A stretch of 64,000 nt of DNA. It comes from Streptomyces globisporus. Its GTDB lineage: Bacteria > Actinomycetota > Actinomycetes > Streptomycetales > Streptomycetaceae. The DNA lies in NCBI GenBank assembly GCA_014649555.1, contig BMTG01000004.1, positions 1 to 64,000 on the forward strand, written 5' to 3'. The notes under the pieces are model-generated. The model was not told the origin of the DNA. It made no database searches and worked only from the letters and a program-made list of their open reading frames with translations. Numbering within the stretch: position 1 is the stretch's first letter; every line of letters begins with the position of its first letter. The position numbers and the translations under genes are program-made. Shown here one piece after another: positions 17,617-27,977 of the stretch.

Positions 17617-18406
17617 AGTCGGTGATGCCCGCCAGGTCGCGGAGGCGGCGGCCCTGGGCGGCCCGCTCGGCGACGCGCTGCTGCTCGTAGTCGCGGGAGA
17701 GCGCGCCGGCGAGGAGGGCCTTGGTCTCGACGACGGCGTCGCGGGGTGCCGCCAGCAGGGCTCCGGCGAGGTCGCGGGCCGCCGCGTCGAGCTGGTCGGC
17801 GGGGACGACGAGGTTGGCGAGGCCGGTGCGCTCGGCCTCCTCCGCGTGGACGAAGCGGCCCGTGGCGCAGATTTCGAGCGCGCGGGCATACCCCACGAGG
17901 TTCACCAGAGGGTGGGTGCCCGTGAGGTCGGGAACGAGGCCGAGGCTGGTCTCGCGCATGGCGAACTGCACGTCCTCGGCGACGATGCGCAGATCACAGG
18001 CGAGGGCGAGCTGGAAGCCGGCGCCGATGGCGTGGCCCTGGACCGTCGCGATCGACACGAGGTCGTTGCGGCGCCACCAGGTGAACGCCTCCTGGTACTC
18101 GGCGATGGTCGCGTCGAGCTCGGCCTCCGGGCCGCGCGCCATGTCGAGGAACGACGGCTCGCCGTCGAAGCCTTCGGGGGTGAAGGCCTGCCGGTCGAGA
18201 CCCGCGGAGAAGGACTTGCCCTCGCCGCGGAGCACCACGACCCGCACCGTGCCGGGCAGCGCCCGTCCGGCCTCGGTCAACGCCCGCCACAGAGCGGGAG
18301 ACTGAGCGTTGCGCTTGGCCGGGTTGGTGAGCGTCACCGTGGCGACGGCATCGTCGACGGTGAGCCGTACGCCGTCCTTGTCGAGCACAGTGTCGAGCGA
18401 GGTCAT
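17615..18406 (-). CDS. Enoyl-CoA hydratase/isomerase-family protein
   Basis: 263 residues of crotonase fold. The oxyanion-hole segment SFSAGLDRQAF is near residue 65-75 and GHAIGAGFQLALACD near 125-138. At the site of the usual first catalytic Glu (GGGCELAM in crotonase) there is Gln (GFQLAL), while the second catalytic Glu is kept in AMRETSLGL. Many actinobacterial members with one Glu act as isomerases or have unknown CoA-ester substrates. ATG start is normal in length. It is transcribed alone toward the bidirectional hairpin. Confidence 0.87.
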   Translation of the reverse strand: MTSLDTVLDKDGVRLTVDDAVATVTLTNPAKRNAQSPALWRALTEAGRALPGTVRVVVLRGEGKSFSAGLDRQAFTPEGFDGEPSFLDMARGPEAELDATIAEYQEAFTWWRRNDLVSIATVQGHAIGAGFQLALACDLRIVAEDVQFAMRETSLGLVPDLTGTHPLVNLVGYARALEICATGRFVHAEEAERTGLANLVVPADQLDAAARDLAGALLAAPRDAVVETKALLAGALSRDYEQQRVAERAAQGRRLRDLAGITD

Positions 18407-18550
18407 GAGGCGCCTCCGGATGGGGTGCAGTCAGCACTCGGTAGTAAGTGACTGAACAGTAACCACCCGGGCGACCTTGCGGTCAGCCGGGTGGCCACCC
18501 CGAAATCCGTCGGTCCCGAATGACGCCGACGACGCCGAAATTCTGAGGCC

Positions 18551-18772
18551 TCAGGCCGAAGCGGCCTTCTTGCCCCGTGTCGCGCCGCCGCGTCCCCGCA
18601 GCGTCACTCCGGACTCGCTGAGCATCCGGTGGACGAACCCGTAGGAGCGACCGGTTTCCTCGGCCAGCGCCCTGATGCTCGCACCGGAGTCGTACTTCTT
18701 CTTCAGGTCTGCCGCGAGCTTGTCACGCGCGGCGCCGGTAACCCGGCTGCCCTTCTTCAGAGTCTCGGCCAC
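18551..18772 (-). CDS. gbn: Small HTH nucleoid-associated protein Gbn
   Basis: 73 residues, very basic. A central helix-turn-helix (SGASIRALAEETGRSYGFVHRML) is flanked by lysine-rich ends (AETLKKGSRV and TRGKKAASA). In S. coelicolor the orthologue SCO1839 was described as Gbn, a GATC-binding nucleoid-associated protein that influences antibiotic production and development. The GTG is chosen because GAGGAGG lies 7 bases upstream; an in-frame ATG farther up lacks a site. It is expected to bind DNA chromosome-wide. A CTGAGGCCTCAG palindrome straddles its stop codon. Confidence 0.87.
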   Translation of the reverse strand: MAETLKKGSRVTGAARDKLAADLKKKYDSGASIRALAEETGRSYGFVHRMLSESGVTLRGRGGATRGKKAASA

Positions 18773-19114
18773 CCGTGCCTCCTCATGGGAAGTGCGCTCT
18801 GGACTTCTCATGATCACCCCTCCCGCGCTTCCTGGCCACCCATTCGGCAAGGTCGGTGCGAGCGGTTTCCCTGACGAAGAGCGCGTCGACCCGAGCGGAA
18901 TCCCTGATTCCCACGGGCGCACGAGGGCGCACGGCCCTCACCGACCGGAGAACCGGCAGGTCAGGGCCGTACGGGGAGGAGCATCCGGAAAAGGGGCGCG
19001 CAACGGGTGAGCGCCGGGCGCACCACCGGAGTACGAGACGTTCTCACGCAGATGACGGATCACGCGTAGGCCGAATGATCCATCCCCGGTGGATGAGGCA
19101 GGGGCTCCGGTGGA
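18773..19114. other. 342-base intergenic region with imperfect long hairpin and GATC sites
   Basis: No gene is supported here. It holds the gbn promoter region on the right of its GTG. An imperfect inverted repeat (18931-18948 with 18953-18970, three mismatches, AGAA loop) could terminate the ABC-F transcript. GATC tetramers occur at 18813, 19058 and 19077, with another at 19113 overlapping the ABC-F stop; GATC is the reported Gbn target. No clear -35/-10 pair was found. Confidence 0.6.
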
Positions 19115-20713
<1,599 letters not shown>

Positions 20714-20916
20714 GGGAAAAACTCCAGGGCAGTCAGGACGGCGGAGGGACGAGGGCGGAGGTCTCTCGACGCCGCTAATGCACAAGGAGGTAGGCCATAC
20801 GGCCATTCTACTGGCGGTGCGCAACTGCTTTTCCGCGTGCCCGGTGGGACGAACCGTCCGATACTCGCCCCAGGGCGGCACGCCGTCGCCCGCCCGATCC
20901 CGAGGGTGGTGCGAGC

Positions 20917-21807
20917 GTGCAGTTCGACGACGACGCCGATCTGGACACCTCCGAGGTCCAGGACGTCCGCGGCAGCCGGATCCCGGGCGGGCGGGCCACC
21001 GTGGGCGGGGGCATCGCCGGGGTGATCGCCCTGATCCTGGGGCTGCTCTTCGGTGTGGGCCCCGATCAGCTCGGGCTCTCCTCCGACGGCGCGGACCCGG
21101 CGGCGACCGCCTCGTCGGCCGGGCAGGTGCAGGAGAGCTGCTTGAAGGGACAGGACGCGAACAGCCGGGAGGACTGCCGGACGGTGGCGGTGGTCAACAG
21201 CGTGCAGGACTTCTGGCGGCTGGAGTTCCAGCGCCGCGACGCCACATACGCGGGGGCCCGCACGGTCCTGTTCAGCCAGCAGGTGGGCACCGCCTGCGGA
21301 GCCGCCACCTCGGCGGTCGGGCCGTTCTACTGCCCCGGCGACCGGAAGGTCTATCTGGACCTCGGCTTCTTCGAGGACCTGCGGACGACGTTCGGCTCCA
21401 GCGGCGGCCCGTTCGCGCAGGCGTACGTGGTGGCGCACGAGTACGGCCACCATGTGCAGAACCTGATGGGCACGCTGGGCCGGTCGCAGGACGGGCGGCA
21501 GGGCGAGAACAGCAACGCGGTGCGGGTGGAGCTGCAGGCCGACTGCTACGCCGGGGTCTGGGCGCACCACGCCACGACGACGCCGGACGAGTCGACGGGC
21601 CGGCCGCTGATCACCGAGCTGACCCGGGCGGACATCCGGGACGGCCTGGACGCGGCGGCCGCGGTCGGCGACGACCGGATCCAGGAGCGGTACCAGGGCC
21701 GGGTCACCCCGGAGTCGTGGACGCACGGTTCGGCCGCGCAACGGCAGCAGTGGTTCTCCACCGGGTTCCGCACAGGCGACATGGAGCGGTGCGACACGTT
21801 CGCCTGA
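20917..21807 (+). CDS. Neutral zinc metallopeptidase (YpfJ-type)
   Basis: 296 residues. An acidic N-terminus ([20 protein letters not shown]) precedes a single Gly/Leu-rich helix at about 31-48, so the protein is membrane anchored. The rest lies outside and includes the zinc motif [15 protein letters not shown] near residue 170 (His-Glu-x2-His) and a later [12 protein letters not shown] stretch that supplies a third ligand region. The family is widespread but uncharacterised; proteolysis is inferred from the motif. GTG start. It is followed by a VOC gene on the same strand. Confidence 0.9.
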   Translation: MQFDDDADLDTSEVQDVRGSRIPGGRATVGGGIAGVIALILGLLFGVGPDQLGLSSDGADPAATASSAGQVQESCLKGQDANSREDCRTVAVVNSVQDFWRLEFQRRDATYAGARTVLFSQQVGTACGAATSAVGPFYCPGDRKVYLDLGFFEDLRTTFGSSGGPFAQAYVVAHEYGHHVQNLMGTLGRSQDGRQGENSNAVRVELQADCYAGVWAHHATTTPDESTGRPLITELTRADIRDGLDAAAAVGDDRIQERYQGRVTPESWTHGSAAQRQQWFSTGFRTGDMERCDTFA

Positions 21808-21935
21808 TCCGGGGGTCCGGTCGGGGAGTCCGGTCGGGGAGTCCGGTCCGGGACGGCCTGCCGTTGTCAGTGCCTGGTGGAAGACTGAGACGCGGATCAC
21901 ATCGGACGGTGCGGACGGCAGGAGAGGTGAGTGTC

Positions 21936-22349
21936 ATGGCGGGCGCGGCGAGCGGGGTCCCGACGATCTACCCGACGATCCTCTACGACGACGCGAGGGC
22001 GGCCATCAGGACGCTGACGCAGGGCCTCGGGTTCACCGAGGAGGCGGTGTACGAGGGCGAGAACGGCAGTGTGCTGCATGCCGAGCTGTCCTTGGGCAAC
22101 GGCAGGGTGATGCTCGGTTCCAAGGGGCGCGAGGGCGTGTTCGCGCGGGCGATGGCGGGCGCGGGCCCTGCGGGGGTGTACGTGGTGGTCGACGAGGTGG
22201 ACGAGCACTGCGCCCGGGCCAGGGAGTTCGGCGTGGAGATCCTCATGGACCCGACCGACCAGGACTACGGCTCCCGGGACTACATGGCGCGGGACACCGA
22301 GGGCAATGTGTGGAGCTTCGGGACGTACGCCCCGGGGTCCGCCGGCTGA
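21936..22349 (+). CDS. VOC-superfamily (glyoxalase-like) protein
   Basis: 137 residues with the paired beta-alpha-beta3 modules of the vicinal oxygen chelate fold. It starts with TIYPTILYDDARAAIRTLTQGLGF and ends with YMARDTEGNVWSFGTY, the PhnB/YdcJ-like pattern. ATG 21936 is preferred because GGAGAGG lies 8 bases upstream; a GTG 9 bases earlier abuts the ribosome site. Typical members bind small ligands or confer drug binding, but no substrate is evident. It converges on the long hypothetical gene with 25 bases between stops. Confidence 0.85.
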   Translation: MAGAASGVPTIYPTILYDDARAAIRTLTQGLGFTEEAVYEGENGSVLHAELSLGNGRVMLGSKGREGVFARAMAGAGPAGVYVVVDEVDEHCARAREFGVEILMDPTDQDYGSRDYMARDTEGNVWSFGTYAPGSAG

Positions 22350-22374
22350 GCGGAGCCCCGAGGGGGCGTACGGG

Positions 22375-23799
22375 TCAGGCTCCTCCGGTATGCACCTGGA
22401 AGGCGGCCCGGCGGACCGCTTTGGCCAGGGCCGGGTCCGGGTGGGCCGCGGCCAGGGCGACCAGGACCTGGACGGTGCGGGGGTGGCCGACGGCCCTGAC
22501 CTCGTCGAGGAGGGCCGGGACGGTGCCCTGGACGGCGGAGTCGAGGTGGCGCACCAGCAGTCCGGTCTCGCCGTGGTCGGCGACGGCGGCGGCCGTGTCG
22601 ACCCAGAGCCAGGTGGCCTCCTCGCGGCTGAGGACGTCCTGGGCGTCGTCGGGGTCGTTGCCCTCGTACTCGGCGAGCCAGAGCAGCGCGTAGGGGCGCA
22701 GCGAGGGTTCGGCGAGCACGGCGCGGACCTCGGGTTCGGCGGGGGCGCCGACGACGCGCAGCGCCTCGAAGGCCAGTCCGCGCAGCAGCGCGTCCTCGCC
22801 CCGGGCGACGGCGAGCAGTTCGGCGACGGCGCTGCCGACGGTGCGGGCGGCGAGCCAGGCGCGGTATTCGTCGCGGGCCGGTCCCGGGGTGAGCCGGGCG
22901 CAGCCGAGGAGCATGTCGGCGGCGGACTGTTCGATGTTTCCGGCCGGGCTCTGGGCGGCGACGCAGATCTGTTCCAGCTTGACCCAGACCGCCCAGTTGC
23001 CGAGCGGGGTGAGGGTGGCGTGCCCTTTGCCGAGGGTCAGCGCCCCGACGGCGGCCAGTCCCTCCAGGGCCCAGTCGAGCAGCAGGGCGTTGAGGTCGGC
23101 GCTCCGGGCGGGTCCGGCGGTGGCGGCCCGGTCGGCGGCCGTCCCGGCCGGGGCGGCGGACGCGGCGGGCGCGGTTCTGCCGGGATCCAGGGGCACTTCG
23201 CAGCGCTCCTCGTGGAGTTCGGCGACGCGCTGGCCGAGGAGGTCCAGCAGGGCGGGGACGGTGACGGGGCCCGCGGAGAGCTGGAGGAGGGAGAGCACCT
23301 GGGGCACGGCCTCGACGGCTTCGGCGACCGCGCCCGCCTCGATGCCCTCGGGGGCGGCGTGGACGAGCGACCAGGCGTCGAACAGCGCGACCCAGCCGCG
23401 CAGCACGGCGGAGTCGTCCCGGTCCCAGGCGCGCAGCCGCCAGCCGAGGCGTGCGGTGTCGCCGTGGAGTTCGACGAGTCCGGCCAGGCGGGCCCGGTCC
23501 CAGCCGGCGCGGACCTGCGCCGGGGAGAGCTCCAGGGCGGTGGCCGCCCGTTCGAGGGCGTGGGCCGCGAGCGGGGCGGTGGTGCCCGGCCCCGGGGTGC
23601 CGGCCGCCCAGTGGGCGATGCGCACGGCGTCGGCGAGCACCGCCCTGGCCTGGCGGGCCAGTTCCGCGCGGGGCGGGGTGCCCTCGGGGGGCCGGGGAGC
23701 CGGCCTGGTGCGCCGGGTGGTCACGGCCTTGCGGGCGGTGGCAAGGGGTCGCGGGCGGACAAGTCGCAGCCTGGAGTCGCGCGGGGTACGGGACGTCAC
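22375..23799 (-). CDS. Conserved hypothetical Ala/Leu-rich helical protein
   Basis: 474 residues. No motif is recognised. The N-terminal 30 residues are basic (SRTPRDSRLRLVRPRP). The body is almost wholly alpha-helical, rich in Ala, Leu, Glu and Trp, with a winged-helix-like stretch GNWAVWVKLEQICV and a C-terminal part that could be HEAT-like repeats (GLAFEALRVVGA, PYALLWLAEYEG). It appears cytoplasmic. The GTG (MTSRTPRD) is chosen; an AAGACT element 6 bases upstream suggests a leaderless mRNA. Long and well conserved in codon bias, hence a real gene, but the role is unknown. Confidence 0.7.
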   Translation of the reverse strand: MTSRTPRDSRLRLVRPRPLATARKAVTTRRTRPAPRPPEGTPPRAELARQARAVLADAVRIAHWAAGTPGPGTTAPLAAHALERAATALELSPAQVRAGWDRARLAGLVELHGDTARLGWRLRAWDRDDSAVLRGWVALFDAWSLVHAAPEGIEAGAVAEAVEAVPQVLSLLQLSAGPVTVPALLDLLGQRVAELHEERCEVPLDPGRTAPAASAAPAGTAADRAATAGPARSADLNALLLDWALEGLAAVGALTLGKGHATLTPLGNWAVWVKLEQICVAAQSPAGNIEQSAADMLLGCARLTPGPARDEYRAWLAARTVGSAVAELLAVARGEDALLRGLAFEALRVVGAPAEPEVRAVLAEPSLRPYALLWLAEYEGNDPDDAQDVLSREEATWLWVDTAAAVADHGETGLLVRHLDSAVQGTVPALLDEVRAVGHPRTVQVLVALAAAHPDPALAKAVRRAAFQVHTGGA

Positions 23800-23837
23800 G
23801 GGAGCAGTCTTGCCCCTGACGGCCCGAAAGCCCAAAC

Positions 23838-23869
23838 GGAAGCCGTTTCACCGGTACGTGAAAGGTTCC
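23838..23869. promoter_or_regulatory. Interrupted dyad upstream of the 474-residue gene
   Basis: TTTCAC (23846-23851) and GTGAAA (23858-23863) form an inverted pair around CGGTAC, flanked by a second pair GGAA/TTCC (23838-23841 and 23866-23869). It lies 40-70 bases upstream of the GTG at 23799, near the expected -35 to -60 region. A DNA-binding site is possible; no regulator is nearby. Confidence 0.35.
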
Positions 23870-23908
23870 CCGGGCGGGGCGGCAAGGGGGAGAGTTCACC
23901 CCATCGGC

Positions 23909-25036
23909 TCACATCAGGGGCGTGAGGAAGCGTCGCAGGGTCTCTTCGTAGCGGGCCGGGCCGGCGTTCCACATCGACGCATGCGGAGCCTGCGGTACCG
24001 CGTGCAGGCTGACCAGATCCGCGCGGCGGGCGGCGAGTTCGCGGGAGGGGCCCCACGGGGCGATCGTGTCGTCGGGGCCGTGCAGGATCAGGGTCGGGGT
24101 GCGCAGGGAGGCCGGTACGGACGTCTCCAGCACCGGGGTGGCGCCCATCCCGGTGCGGCCCTGGGCGGCCCGGACGGCGAGCGGCAGCAGGGCGGCCGGG
24201 ACACCGCGGGCGGCGGCCAGGGCGCGCAGGGTGACCGGCCAGTCCAGGACCGGGGAGTCGAGGACGATGCCGCTGATCCGGTCGCGGAGCGGGGATTCGA
24301 CGGCGGCGTACAGGGCCATGGTGGCGCCGGTGGACCAGCCGTGGACGATCACGTTCCGGGCGCCGTACCGCAGGGCGTAGCGGAGGGCGGCGTCGAGGTC
24401 GCGCCACTCGGAGGCGCCGAAGTGGCCGAGGCCGTCGGCGGGGCGCGGGGCTCCGGGGTCGCCGCGGTGGGCGAGGTCGAGCACGGGGAAGCGCTGCTGG
24501 TGCAGGAACGGCATCAGGTTCATGGGGTGGGCCCGGGTGGCGCCGAGGCCGTGCACGGTGATGATCCAGGTGTCGCGGGCGCCGGGGACGTACCAGGCGG
24601 GGAGGGGCCCGAGTTCGCCGGGGATCTCGACCTCCTGATGGTCGAGGCCGAGGTCGCTGCCGGGGTCGCCGCCGTACAGGGCGGGGGTGAGCCGGACCTT
24701 CACGCCCGGTTCGAGGATTCCCTGACCGACGCTCTCCAGCCTGCGGACGACGGTGTCGGCGCCTTCGGAGGCTCCTTCGACGACGGGGCCGACGACCGCG
24801 TGGACCCCGGGTCCGGCGATGCCCCAGGTGCCGGGCCGGAGCGCCGAGAGCGAACGGGTCAGGGTGACCTGCCCGGCCGCGGTGGCGTGCACGGTGATTC
24901 TGCGGTCGGCGGGGAGGGGACGTCCGGGCGTCGGCTTGAGGGCGACGTCGCTGGCGTACCGGCCGGCCGCGACCGCTGCCGCACCGACGCCGAGGATCGA
25001 GGTGACGGCCGCTGCCGTCGCGGTTACCGGGCGCAC
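23909..25036 (-). CDS. Alpha/beta-fold hydrolase
   Basis: 375 residues. An N-terminal helix (VTSILGVGAAAVAAGRYA, about 11-28) may anchor or export the protein. The hydrolase core shows ITVHGLGATRAH (oxyanion hole), the nucleophile elbow HGWSTGATMAL, an aspartate in LHGPDDTIAP and a final histidine in APHASMW, so the Ser-Asp-His triad is complete. The substrate is unknown. The GTG at 25036 is picked because longer starts would overlap the upstream aldolase gene by more than 100 bases; the ribosome site is weak, so the start is less certain than the product class. Confidence 0.85.
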   Translation of the reverse strand: MRPVTATAAAVTSILGVGAAAVAAGRYASDVALKPTPGRPLPADRRITVHATAAGQVTLTRSLSALRPGTWGIAGPGVHAVVGPVVEGASEGADTVVRRLESVGQGILEPGVKVRLTPALYGGDPGSDLGLDHQEVEIPGELGPLPAWYVPGARDTWIITVHGLGATRAHPMNLMPFLHQQRFPVLDLAHRGDPGAPRPADGLGHFGASEWRDLDAALRYALRYGARNVIVHGWSTGATMALYAAVESPLRDRISGIVLDSPVLDWPVTLRALAAARGVPAALLPLAVRAAQGRTGMGATPVLETSVPASLRTPTLILHGPDDTIAPWGPSRELAARRADLVSLHAVPQAPHASMWNAGPARYEETLRRFLTPLM

Positions 25037-25113
25037 CGCTTCAGTGTCGTGGGGCGCGAGGCGGACTGCCAGCGGGCGGGGGCCGTCCGGGGCGGGACCT
25101 GGGCACTCCCCCG

Positions 25114-25773
25114 TCAGCCGCGCTGGCCGTATCCCTTGAGCGCCTCGGTCACCTCGGCCAGCTGGGCGGTGGAGAGCAGGGCCGGGGCGCGGCCGGGCAC
25201 CGAGCTCGCGGTGAGCCAGAGGTGGCACAGCCACTCCAGCTGGGCGGTGCGGTCGTAGGCCTGGTCGAGGGTGTCGCCGTAGGTGACGGTGCCGTGGTTG
25301 GCGAGCAGGCAGCCGGTGCGGTCCCGGAGGGCTTCGAGCATGGCGTCGGCCAGCTCCGGGGTGCCGTAGCGGGCGTAGGCGGCGGTGCGGACGGGGCCGC
25401 CGAGGATGGCCGCCGCGTAGTGCACGAGCGGGACCTCCGCGACGAGGGTGGAGACGGCCGTGGCGTGCACGGCGTGGGTGTGGACCACGGCGGCGGCGTC
25501 GGTGGAGCGGTAGACCGCCAGGTGGAGGGGGAGTTCGCTCGTCGGCCCGAGGTCCCCGAGCACCTGGTGTCCTTCCAGATCGACGCCGACCGCGTCGTCG
25601 GGTCCGAGCCGGTCGTAGGGCACCCCGCTGGGCGTCACCAGGACGAGGTCGCCGACGCGGGCGGAGACGTTGCCGGAGGTGCCGACGACGAGGCCTTCCG
25701 CCGCGCTCCGGCGGGCCGTGTCGACGACGCCCTGCCAGGCCTGGCGGACGGATTCCGGCTGCTGCTCGCTCAT
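25114..25773 (-). CDS. Class II aldolase/adducin-family protein (L-fuculose-phosphate aldolase-like)
   Basis: 219 residues. The GLVVGTSGNVSAR segment near residue 28 and the metal-binding VVHTHAVHATA near 96 (three histidines) are diagnostic, and ANHGTVTYG near 165 supplies a further metal ligand. Relatives are fuculose-1-phosphate aldolases or ribulose epimerases. The ATG has no ribosome site but lies 6 bases after TACGCT, consistent with a leaderless transcript. It precedes the alpha/beta hydrolase gene by 77 bases. A sugar role is inferred from the family. Confidence 0.87.
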   Translation of the reverse strand: MSEQQPESVRQAWQGVVDTARRSAAEGLVVGTSGNVSARVGDLVLVTPSGVPYDRLGPDDAVGVDLEGHQVLGDLGPTSELPLHLAVYRSTDAAAVVHTHAVHATAVSTLVAEVPLVHYAAAILGGPVRTAAYARYGTPELADAMLEALRDRTGCLLANHGTVTYGDTLDQAYDRTAQLEWLCHLWLTASSVPGRAPALLSTAQLAEVTEALKGYGQRG

Positions 25774-25981
25774 GGGGCGAGCGTAGGGGTGAAGGCGCGC
25801 AACCGGAACGTCACACAGGGCGTGACGGGGATCTCTTCCGGGCGCCGAACTGCCGTTCAAAATGTTCGTCAACGGGCGGCAAAGGACAGTCCACGCCGCA
25901 CCTCACCGGCCTCGCACAACCCCACTCGCACACAAGCGGAAGCGTCTCACTCCGCTTGGGGTCACCGTAGCGCCCTGCCCA

Positions 25982-26003
25982 GTTCATCTTCCGTTCACTC
26001 AGA
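25982..26003 (+). promoter_or_regulatory. PHO box (PhoP-binding direct repeat) before the phosphate transporter
   Basis: GTTCATCTTCC (25982-25992) is directly followed by GTTCACTCAGA (25993-26003), two 11-base units with the GTTCA core of Streptomyces PHO boxes in exact tandem. It ends 47 bases upstream of the transporter ATG. In S. coelicolor PhoP is reported to repress pitH2 when phosphate is scarce. Confidence 0.7.
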
Positions 26004-26050
26004 TTGCCTACGGTCCACGAGCCACTGACGTCGAACGATTGCCTGGGTAA

Positions 26051-27316
26051 ATGGAACACATCACGCTGCTGCTTGCGATTGTGGTCGTAACAGCTCTCGT
26101 GTTCGATTTCACGAACGGTTTCCACGACACCGCCAACGCGATGGCGACCACCATCTCGACCGGCGCGATGAAGCCCAAGACAGCGGTGGCCATGTCCGCC
26201 GTTCTCAACCTGATCGGCGCGTTCCTGTCGGTGGAGGTCGCCAAGACGATCTCCGGCGGGATCGTCAACGAAGACGGCATCAGAACAGAAGTCATCTTCG
26301 CGGCGCTCGTCGGCGCCATCCTGTGGAATCTCCTGACCTGGCTGCTGGGGCTGCCCTCCAGCTCCTCCCACGCCCTGTTCGGCGGTCTGATCGGCGCCGC
26401 GGTCATGTCGGCCGGCTGGTCCTCGATCAACGGCGGCACCGTCGTCACCAAGGTGCTGCTCCCCGCGATCGCCGCCCCGCTCGTCGCCGGTATCGCCGCG
26501 ATGCTGGCCACCCGGCTGACGTACCGGATCAACCGGAACGTCACCGACCCGAACCAGCTGAAGTCGACCGCCAAGGGTTACCGGGCCGGGCAGATCGCCT
26601 CCGCCGGTCTCGTCTCGCTCGCCCACGGCACCAACGACGCCCAGAAGACGATGGGCATCATCACCCTGGCCCTGGTCACCAGCGGTGTCCTGGCCCCCGG
26701 CTCCAACCCGCCCATGTGGGTCATCGTCTCCGCCGGTGTCGCCATCGCGCTCGGCACCTACCTCGGCGGCTGGCGCATCATCCGCACCATGGGCAAGGGC
26801 CTGACCGACCTCCAGCCGCCGCAGGGCTTCGCCGCCCAGACCAGCGCGGCGACCGTCATCCTGGCCTCCTCGCACCTCGGCTTCTCGCTCTCCACCACGC
26901 AGTCCTGCTCCGGCGCCGTGATGGGCTCGGGCCTCGGCCGCAAGGGGGGCGTGGTCCGCTGGTCCACCGCCACCCGGATGTTCATCGCCTGGGGTCTGAC
27001 CCTGCCGGCCGCGGGTCTGGTCGGCGCGGGCGCCGAGTTCCTGACCAAGCAGGGCCCCTGGGGCATCGCCGTCACGGCGGTCATCCTGGTGGGCGGCTCG
27101 TTCGCCATCTGGGTGGCCTCGCGTCGCCAGCCCGTCGACCACACCAACGTCAACGACACGGACGGCGACGAGCCCCAGGGCGTCGTCACCACGGCCATCG
27201 CCGCGGTCCAGCCGCCGCCCATCGGAGTCCCGGCCTCCGAGCCCGAGCTCATCTCCAGCATCCCGGCCCCGGCCTCGGCGCCCGACGACCCGGCCCGGCC
27301 GCCGGCCAAGGTGTAA
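26051..27316 (+). CDS. pitH2: Low-affinity inorganic phosphate transporter, Pit family
   Basis: 421 residues. About ten membrane helices carry the duplicated family motif: FDFTNGFHDTANAMATTI near residue 18 and VSLAHGTNDAQKTMGII near 195, each with the conserved Asn-Asp/His pair that binds cation-phosphate. A Pro-rich cytoplasmic tail of about 40 residues follows the last helix. It imports metal-phosphate complexes with protons. It overlaps no neighbour but is followed after 12 bases by a small membrane gene. Upstream PHO box suggests PhoP control. The symbol follows the S. coelicolor gene at this locus, recalled not aligned. Confidence 0.92.
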   Translation: MEHITLLLAIVVVTALVFDFTNGFHDTANAMATTISTGAMKPKTAVAMSAVLNLIGAFLSVEVAKTISGGIVNEDGIRTEVIFAALVGAILWNLLTWLLGLPSSSSHALFGGLIGAAVMSAGWSSINGGTVVTKVLLPAIAAPLVAGIAAMLATRLTYRINRNVTDPNQLKSTAKGYRAGQIASAGLVSLAHGTNDAQKTMGIITLALVTSGVLAPGSNPPMWVIVSAGVAIALGTYLGGWRIIRTMGKGLTDLQPPQGFAAQTSAATVILASSHLGFSLSTTQSCSGAVMGSGLGRKGGVVRWSTATRMFIAWGLTLPAAGLVGAGAEFLTKQGPWGIAVTAVILVGGSFAIWVASRRQPVDHTNVNDTDGDEPQGVVTTAIAAVQPPPIGVPASEPELISSIPAPASAPDDPARPPAKV

Positions 27317-27328
27317 GGACAGATCCGC

Positions 27329-27559
27329 ATGAAAATCGACTGGGCAGCTCTCGCCTCCGTCTTCGGTGTCAGCCTCGTGGTCACCGTCGCGCTGGTCGGC
27401 CTCTTCACCCTGGGCATCGTCGCCCTCTCCAAGCAGTCCGCCACGGCCGGAGGCAGCGCCTCCGGCGGGTCGGTCGCGCTGGCGCGCACCGGCGCGTACG
27501 CCTGCTTCGCGCTGTGCGTCGCGGCGGTCTCATACGGGATCTATCTGATCGTCGCCTGA
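27329..27559 (+). CDS. Small two-helix membrane protein in the pit operon
   Basis: 76 residues. Helices at about 7-32 (SVFGVSLVVTVALVGLFTLG) and 55-75 (YACFALCVAAVSYGIYLIV) flank a Gly/Ser/Ala-rich loop. It lies 12 bases after pitH2 and is followed by a terminator, so it is the second gene of the operon. It is conserved at this place in streptomycetes as I recall. It may modulate the transporter; nothing shows how. Confidence 0.78.
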   Translation: MKIDWAALASVFGVSLVVTVALVGLFTLGIVALSKQSATAGGSASGGSVALARTGAYACFALCVAAVSYGIYLIVA

Positions 27560-27589
27560 CCCCGCACCCCCGCGTTCCTCGCACTCCCT

Positions 27590-27623
27590 TCGGGCCGGAC
27601 ACACCCTCGTGTGTCCGGCCCGA
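27590..27623 (+). terminator. Terminator of the pit operon
   Basis: Perfect 15-bp inverted repeat (27590-27604 with 27609-27623), loop CCTC. It separates the phosphate operon from the cobalamin riboswitch promoter region. Confidence 0.88.
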
Positions 27624-27695
27624 TGTGCGTCCGCCCACAGTGGAGCCTCGCAGGTCAACAGCGAGTTGACGGCTGTTCTCGGGGCGTGGTGGACT

Positions 27696-27865
27696 GCCGG
27701 AGCCATTTACGGCGACAGCAGAGGAAGCCGGTGTGAATCCGGCGCGGTCCCGCCACTGTCACCGGGGAGCACTCCCCCACACCGGACGTCACGGCTCGCG
27801 GTACGCGGGCTGGAAGGCCGGGGGAACTGCGGATCCGGGAGCCAGGAGACTCTCGTCGTCGGTCA
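27696..27865 (+). promoter_or_regulatory. Cobalamin (B12) riboswitch
   Basis: The conserved elements of the adenosylcobalamin aptamer are present in order: GGAAGCCGGTGTGAATCC (27723-27740), the GCCACTG B12-core element (27751-27757) and GCCAGGAGAC (27841-27850). Internal stems such as 27728-27733 with 27737-27742 are visible. It precedes cbiB, cobQ and further cobalamin genes, the expected target. A TTGACG at 27666 may be the -35 box. Outer boundaries are approximate. Ligand binding should lower expression when B12 is plentiful. Confidence 0.92.
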
Positions 27866-27905
27866 CGTCGAACCAGGGCGCGGACCCTGAGTGAGGACCT
27901 ACGCC

Positions 27906-27974
27906 ATGCCCGGCCGCCGTGCGCCGTTCCCTGTACCCCTCCGTGCCGGAACGCCTCTCTCCACGACGGGCTGA
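27906..27974 (+). CDS. 22-residue leader ORF between riboswitch and cbiB
   Basis: An ATG with a GAGGA site 9 bases upstream opens 22 codons (MPGRRAPFPVPLRAG...) and ends TGA at 27972-27974, three bases before the cbiB GTG. cbiB itself has no ribosome site. The arrangement suggests that ribosomes finishing the leader restart on cbiB, so a riboswitch that hides the leader's ribosome site would control cbiB indirectly. No known peptide family. It is supported only by position and ribosome site. Confidence 0.4.
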   Translation: MPGRRAPFPVPLRAGTPLSTTG

Positions 27975-27977
27975 GCC

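Noticed and set aside
18931..18970. tRNA-like or attachment-site stem
   Set aside because: It is a single imperfect hairpin without cloverleaf arms, and no integrase or mobile gene is near.
22841..25258. 805-codon open frame on the plus strand
   Set aside because: It runs antisense to the 474-residue gene and the alpha/beta hydrolase, has low-complexity Ala/Arg/Gly sequence and no family match.
25855..25870. A second PHO box (GTTCAAAAT-GTTCGTC)
   Set aside because: The units are spaced 9 rather than 11 bases and the second lacks the GTTCA core.
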